Positions 58,480 through 64,000 of a DNA stretch of 64,000 nucleotides are shown in pieces. Within the stretch, counting starts at the first letter, position 1; each line of letters begins with the position of its first letter. A program made the translations under genes and the position numbers. The stretch is from positions 248,001 through 312,000 of the forward strand of contig JAOWBW010001310.1 in the NCBI GenBank assembly GCA_026119855.1, read 5' to 3'. The notes under the pieces were generated by a model that had not been told where the DNA came from, did no database searches, and saw only the letters and a list, made by a program, of their open reading frames with translations. This DNA comes from Campanula takesimana. Lineage: Eukaryota > Streptophyta > Magnoliopsida > Asterales > Campanulaceae.

Positions 58480-61400
58480 GTTGGATTGGTAGGTATACCA
58501 GTTACATTATGTCTATACCATGTACCAACCAAGTTTAACTTGGTACATAAAAATACGTACAATTACCAACCAACTAAGTCGGTATACCAACTTAGTTGGT
58601 ATGGTTGGTACTAGCCTATACCAAATGTGGAATATAATGCAAAAATGGCTGTAAAACAAAGATGAATGACGAGTTCAAAACAGTACATATTGATTACATA
58701 ATTCAACATTAACATAAAGCTAGTCAACAAAGCAAGATTCTCATGTTGACACCAATTGATCACAATAATTCACCACAATATTACTAGTGGTTCTGAAGTT
58801 TAAACACAAAAACAAAAACAAAACAAAAAACACTACTTGAGAGTCGTCTTCTTCAATCACAATAATTCACCACAATATTGACTTCCTGCATGCTCATCCA
58901 ATCACAGTTAGCAAACAAAAAATACCAATTATTGAGTAGTTATTATATTCACCATCTAAAGAGACAGAAATGCCTAATAACAAGACAATTGTTTCTCCAC
59001 ATTATTAGTCTGTTGTAACTCATTGGTTATTAACATAATACTCACAGTTTAAAAAAGAATAGGGAAAACTTATTCTGCTAAGAGTTACTTGATCACAATT
59101 TTTCAAAAAAAAAAATGTTGGTTATAAAAAATCTATTGTTTCACAACCTCCTTTTAGACATGCTGGTTATCAAAAAGCTACTGTTTACCAACCTGTTTAC
59201 CAAAATGATTTTCAATTTATTTATTTTTTGCAGCAGCACCATGGCAAAATAACCACTTATAAACAGTTATCATGTACAGAGAAAAAAAACTGACCTAGGC
59301 TTGAGTGTTACTTGGTGCAATGGTGTTGTTTGAGCCATTAAGTCCTTCAAATGCTTCAATAAGAGGGGAAAAAACTCCTTAATAAAATAGCATAACATTA
59401 TGAACTATCATAAGAAAATACTTTGAAGAAATGTACCTTTCTCCAGTTCCTCAATCTCAAGGTATATTTTCAATTCCCTTTCTGTTGGAGTTTGATAGAG
59501 ATCAAAGTTTGCTGGTGCACATCTTAACCAATCAAAAGTGCAAACAAGGGCCTCGATTGTTTTTGGTGTCAATGAAGCCCTAAATGGATCCACGACTCTT
59601 GACCCTAAGCTAAATGCATTTTCTGAAGCCACGGTACTACATGGAACAGCAAGTACATCCTTGGCTAGCTTCGACAAAATAGGAAATGTAGATTCATTAC
59701 CCTTCCACCACTTGCCAATGTCAAAATTCTTGACCATAAGACTTACACATTTATCGGATAAATATTGATCAACGTCATTACTGATGCATTGAGCATTTTG
59801 AGACATCCTTTCTCTAGCAATCTCGTTACTAACATCATCAAGCTCCTCAAAGTTTTCCTCATCTACTATCATATCATCTTGATAAGATTGTTGAACTTGC
59901 TCCATGCTCTCGTTGCTTTTTTACTCGTTATACATCCTATCATTATTTTTCTCAAATCTTCTTCAATTGACTCGATTATAGCCACACTTGCATTAATTTT
60001 CCTCATCGCCATTCTAGACCAAGTAAGTTTGTATCTAGGATCAAGCACGTTTGCTATCATGATGATTTTATTAGTAGTCTCTAAACTTCCCCAATACTCA
60101 AATTTGGCCTTCATTGATGTTGCAGCCCTACTCATGAATTGATCTTCTGAAAGAAGTGCTTTCTTAATCTCACACAACAAAGTAATCATCTCCACAAACA
60201 ACACATTAGAAGTAATCGTATTCCAAGCACTAAGCTTTAAGGTGGCAGCATAAAACTTCTTCAAAAAAACACAAAATGCCTCAGCATTCCTCCAATCATC
60301 AAAAGTTGGATGGCCAACTTTTCCCGTAAAATAGCTCTTGAACGCCTCATCCTCTTCAGCCATTCTATTAAATGTGACCTCATACTTTAATGCAGCTTCA
60401 AGCATGAGATAGGTGCTGTTCCATCTAGTTACCACATCTAACGGGATATTAGCATTTGGCGTAGCTTGTTCAAGAACTACAAACTCCCTGAACTTTTCAA
60501 GTCTTTGTGGTGGGCTCCTCACATATTTAACACAATCCCATATGCCAGAAATCCCATCTTCTAACTCCTTCAAACCGTCTTTCACAATTAAATTGATAAT
60601 GTGACAAGCACATCTCAAATGCAGATACTCCCCATTAAACATCAAGGTTTTGTAACTAGTAAGCCTCCTCTTCAAATACTGGACAGCAACATCATTGGCA
60701 CTAGCATTGTCCAAAGTTATGGTAAACACTTTGTTAATCTCCCATTGCCTTAAACATTGCTCAAGTACTCTACCAATATCCTCTCCTTTGTGACTAGTTA
60801 TATTACAAAAGTTTATAATCCTTTTGTGCAACTTCCAGCCATTGTCCATAAAGTGAGCCGTTACCACCATGTAATTGATAGTTTGAATAGATGTCTATGT
60901 ATCCGTAGTGATAGAAACTCTTGTATCGCTAGCCTTAAGCTGAGAAATCAGTAATGCCTTCTCAACATGATACCTATCTAAAACACCTTGAGCAACTTGC
61001 TTCCTAGTTAGTTGTGTCCAATTTGGTTCCAACTCTTGGCATAAAGCCATGAAACCCTCCTTCTCCATATACCGAAATGGAAGCTCATCCTTGATGATCA
61101 TCTCAATGCACCTAACATCACACTTCTTCTTATTCCACTTTCGGTACCCAGTTCCACCACTCACATTATCCCGACTTAACCTCGTCTGTGTGGGATTGGC
61201 ATCTTGAAACAAGGGGTGTACTTTGCACTTCTTGCTATGATATTGCATAGAACTAGTCCCGTTCTTCCTTAGGTCACACGGCACTATCTTTTTACAATAG
61301 TTGCAAGAGCAGTTCTTAAAATCACTTTCACCATTCGGAAGCTTGCACCTAGTAAAATGATCCCACATTTTGATTTTATTTGAAGGCACTTTCGTCTTTC

Positions 61401-61648
61401 GCTTTCCTTCATTAATAGCTTGAGTACTTCCAACTGTAGGTGTAGATGAAGGTGGCAAAGGAGGAATTGATTGAGAAGAAGTAAGTGATGGAGCTGAGCT
61501 CGAATCACCTATATTCTGCGAGTTGGGAGGTTCCATACCCTATTTGAAATATAACAAATCACAAAACATTGTGTTAATGCTTTTACTCAACATGAATGAT
61601 AAATATAAAATCTTCAAGCAGCAAGTACATTGAAAAATCTTGAAATAA
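58480..61648 (-). mobile_element. hAT element copy 2
   Basis: Second copy of the 16101-27946 family. Subterminal GGTTGGTA / TACCAACC repeats lie at 58488-58615. The outer left terminus (CTAGGGGTGGCAAA type) is not visible and the right end is cut at 61648 by a CACTA terminus. 58616-59407 is non-coding 3' sequence. It lacks the chromovirus at 61499-61503 and so documents the pre-insertion state of copy 1. Confidence 0.82.
59408..61536 (-). pseudogene. hAT transposase, copy 2
   Basis: Starts MEPPNSQNIGDSSSAPS at 61536. BED finger with KMWDHFTRCKLPNGES, CNYC and YHSKKC; catalytic region with ITLDNASANDVAVQ; RCACHIINLIVKDGLKEL; hATC domain with WWKGNESTFPILSKL and CSTVASENAFSLGS, ending at 59408. 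Breaks: TGG to TAG near 60893, a small deletion with frameshift near 59937 and TAA at 59921-59923. The last stop is at the same codon as in copy 1, so it predates the split of the two copies. The domain content is otherwise complete and of usual length. Confidence 0.87.
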
Positions 61649-62090
61649 CACTACAACAAAAATGGATTTTGCCGGCACTTATTTACTGACACTTGTTAAG
61701 GTGCCGTAAATTTGTGGCACTTATAAAAAAAAATGCCGCAAATATTCTGCACTTTTTAACAAGTGCCGCAAATTTCCGGCACTTTTTAACAATAGCCGCA
61801 TATATCCGGCACTTTTAATAAAGTGCCGATAAATTTCCGGCACATATTCATAAATTGCCGCTGATTTCCGGCACTTTTGAAACAGGTGCCGAAAATTAGC
61901 GGCACTTTCAAAAAGTGCCGGAAGTTGTGCTGGAAATTAGCGACACTTATATAAAGTGCCGGAAATTTAACGACACTTTTTTATAAGTGCCGCTAAATTT
62001 CCGGCACTTTTTATAAGTGCCGCTAATTTCCGACACTTTTTTTATAAAGTGCCGCTAATAACAAGAGGTTTATTTTGATATTTTTATTTA
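61649..62090. mobile_element. CACTA element terminus with subterminal repeats
   Basis: Starts CACTACAACAAAAATGG after TAA (possible 3-bp TSD). It is followed by about 15 copies, in both orientations, of a GTGCCGCAAATTTCCGGCAC-like word, the subterminal repeat pattern of CACTA transposons. The matching far end (TAGTG) was not found before the next CACTA start, so the element is truncated or continues elsewhere. Confidence 0.7.
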
Positions 62091-62204
62091 ATTTTGGCAT
62101 TTAATCATAGTTTTTATTTTACTTTGATTTAATTTGTTAGTTAAATTAGATTTATATGTACTATAACCATAAAAATACATTAATATAAGCATATGTGTTA
62201 TAAT

Positions 62205-62475
62205 CACTACTAGAAAAATAGAGTTTAGAAACGGACATTTTCGTTGCCATTTAACCAAAGTCGTTGCTAAATTGGTAAATGGCAACGACTTTGGTCGTCC
62301 CCAAAATCTGGTCGCTAACCGGTACCAAGCGTGGTCGTTGGCAAATAGCAACGGAAATGTCGTTGCCATTTCAAGAAAAGTCGTCGCCAAGTTGGTTGTT
62401 GCCATTTTGCCTTGTCAGCTTACTAATTTTGGCGACGACCAGGTCGTTGGGAAGTTTCAAAAGTAGCGACGACTT
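62205..62475. mobile_element. Second CACTA terminus
   Basis: Starts CACTACTAGAAAAATAGAG, the commonest plant CACTA terminus, then has subterminal repeats of GTCGTTGCCATTT / AAATGGCAACGAC type. It is a different family from the adjacent terminus at 61649. Confidence 0.7.
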
Positions 62476-62931
62476 TTTTTTTTTTTTTTTTTTTACCATT
62501 TTTCATAAGTCCGTTGCCAATTTTTCCTTTTCAATAAAAAATAATAATTTTTATTATTAATAATTCTGAATAAATATGGATATTATCAATCTTATAATAA
62601 AGTAGAAACAATACCAATACCAATACATTTAAGATAAATAAATTAACCATAGATAACATTCAATAAAATAAAATTATCCAAACATAAAATTCAAACAAAC
62701 GAATCCCAAAACAAAGAGTCATTACAAATTATAAAAAACATTGTTTGTTACTGATTTCCTCCACCCATCTCAGTACCGCCCAGCCAACCTTCACCACTCC
62801 CACTCCCAGTTCCACTAGCCCTATTTCCAGCCCCTGCACCAATATTTACTTAACAAATTCATATAAATGGCATATGGGTTCGCAGCGACGTTGACCAAAT
62901 CGACATTATTATGGCCACCACTGTAACGCCC
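62476..62931. other. AT-rich sequence, probably CACTA interior
   Basis: Poly(T), then AT-rich sequence with no gene seen; 62750-62850 is a short higher-complexity stretch. Confidence 0.4.
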
Positions 62932-64000
62932 ATCCTTAATCTCGTTAAATTCTTGACTTGCTTGTTAAATTCTTGACTAGCATATTTATATGCTATTTTA
63001 TTTGAGTTAATTATTTAACTACTTTAGAAAATTAAGGTGGTTAAATGTCAAAGTTGAAAGTTTAGGGGACTTTTTGTCAAAGTTAGAACTTGAGGGGCCT
63101 AGTTGCAATTCTTGGAAAGTTCCAAGTATATAATGTTTGTTTGCCTGAGAAAGGCAATTCATTTTCTCAAAGTTTCTCGTACTTTCTCTCTGTTTCATAG
63201 AAGGGAGTTCAGTTTTACCCTATTCTCGACTCCTCGAGCTTAATTATTCCTCTGTTCGTGATTCCGGTCCCGGATAAATATTCGTGGCGTTGAATAGAGC
63301 GTTTCCTGCCGAACAGAAATTAATTTGGGTCAACTTGATTTCGGACTAGGTAAGCTATTGACTCCCTCTTACTTGTAATAACATGCATATATGTTATTCC
63401 CGCTACTTGTTCTTGTTAAAATTGTGTTTTGAGCAATTTTCGTGATACTTGTAAATTTGGGACAAAAGGAGTATTCGTATGAAAAGCAAAATTGAAAAGT
63501 TTGAACCTGGAATGAATTAGACTTGAAAAAGTATAGAAAAGTTACTCCTATTCGTGAGACGGTAAAATAGTAACTTGATTTAAATATTATTAGAAAAATT
63601 GTACCATTATTTGTGGTACGGGGAAATGAATGGAAGTATCCATAAATGTTTATATTAGTATATTATAAAATTGTACTTATACTTTTGGGGACGGTGAAAT
63701 ATTTTAATGGAATAAAAGAGAATTATTATATTACTTGTGGGACGGTGATAAATTAATAATGTGTCCCTATAAAAGTGTTCTGAGCATGTTAAAATGCACT
63801 CTTGAATGTTAAATTGTGAGTAAAAGTATACTCATACGCTTGGGACGGGGATTTCTAAGCCTGGGAAAGAAATTGGTGTTTGCTGAAATTTGGACCAGGC
63901 GCCCGCCCACTTAGGCACCAAGCGGCCGCCCATTTGGCCAGAAGTTTTAGTTCCAAAAATCCTTGGATGAGCGCCCGCCCGGTCTACTATAGGCGCCCGC
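62932..64000 (+). repeat. Partial chromovirus-type LTR
   Basis: Starts TGTAACGCCCATCC and follows the layout of the LTRs at 19030 and 24752: GGGGCCTA...TGGAA, the GGTAAGCTA-TGACTCCC segment, CTTGTAAATTTGGGACAAAA, and a cluster of GC words (GGCGCCCGCCC, AGCGGCCGCCC) from 63898 to the window edge. The element continues beyond the window. Confidence 0.75.

Overview
The window is nuclear DNA of a flowering plant, probably a eudicot. The evidence is an intron-split cucumisin-type subtilase, Ty3/gypsy elements of the Tat and chromovirus lineages, Ty1/copia, hAT, CACTA and Mutator-like elements, and Stowaway MITEs with the CTCCCTCCGTCCC terminus. I cannot name the species. One ordinary host gene is visible (a subtilase at 53.9-58.3 kb, apparently broken); most of the rest is transposons, many nested, with boundaries fixed by terminal inverted dinucleotides and target-site duplications (TSDs).

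Layout. 1-27946 is a nest. A hAT element (right end at 27946) is the outer shell. A Tat-lineage Ty3/gypsy element (minus strand, 14758-16100 visible) sits in the hAT subterminal region. A second, about 16 kb Tat element (minus strand, <1-14757) is inserted in the leader of the first. It has a gag remnant, no recognisable pol, several tandem-repeat arrays and, on the opposite strand, a spliced plant-mobile-domain (PMD) gene. Two solo LTRs lie inside it: a copia type (1794-3349) in a repeat array, and a gypsy type (9683-10972, TSD GGTGG) inside gag. A chromovirus (19030-26909, TSD CGAAT) interrupts the hAT transposase; a second hAT copy at 58.5-61.6 kb preserves the uninterrupted sequence.

27947-33113 is AT-rich with MITEs, microsatellites and a Mutator-like element (29854-31951, 9-bp TSD) that has captured what looks like a fasciclin-like gene fragment. 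33114-45188 is a complete but mutated Tat element (652-bp LTRs, TSD TCAAA) with gag, protease, RT, dual RNase H and integrase on the plus strand, and two antisense units, each with its own TATA box, between pol and the 3' LTR. 45.6-49.9 kb is a decayed minus-strand copia element. 50-53.7 kb is intergenic, with a MITE whose loop is telomere-like repeats, a hAT-like MITE carrying tRNA-like boxes, and a Stowaway. The subtilase carries a Tat solo LTR in intron 2 and a Stowaway in intron 6. After it come hAT copy 2, two CACTA termini and the start of another chromovirus-type LTR that leaves the window.

The main biological theme is antisense gene cargo in Tat retrotransposons: two elements carry different, spliced, oppositely oriented genes between pol (or its expected place) and the 3' LTR. 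A second theme is repeated CpG-rich palindromic words in the LTRs of several unrelated families.
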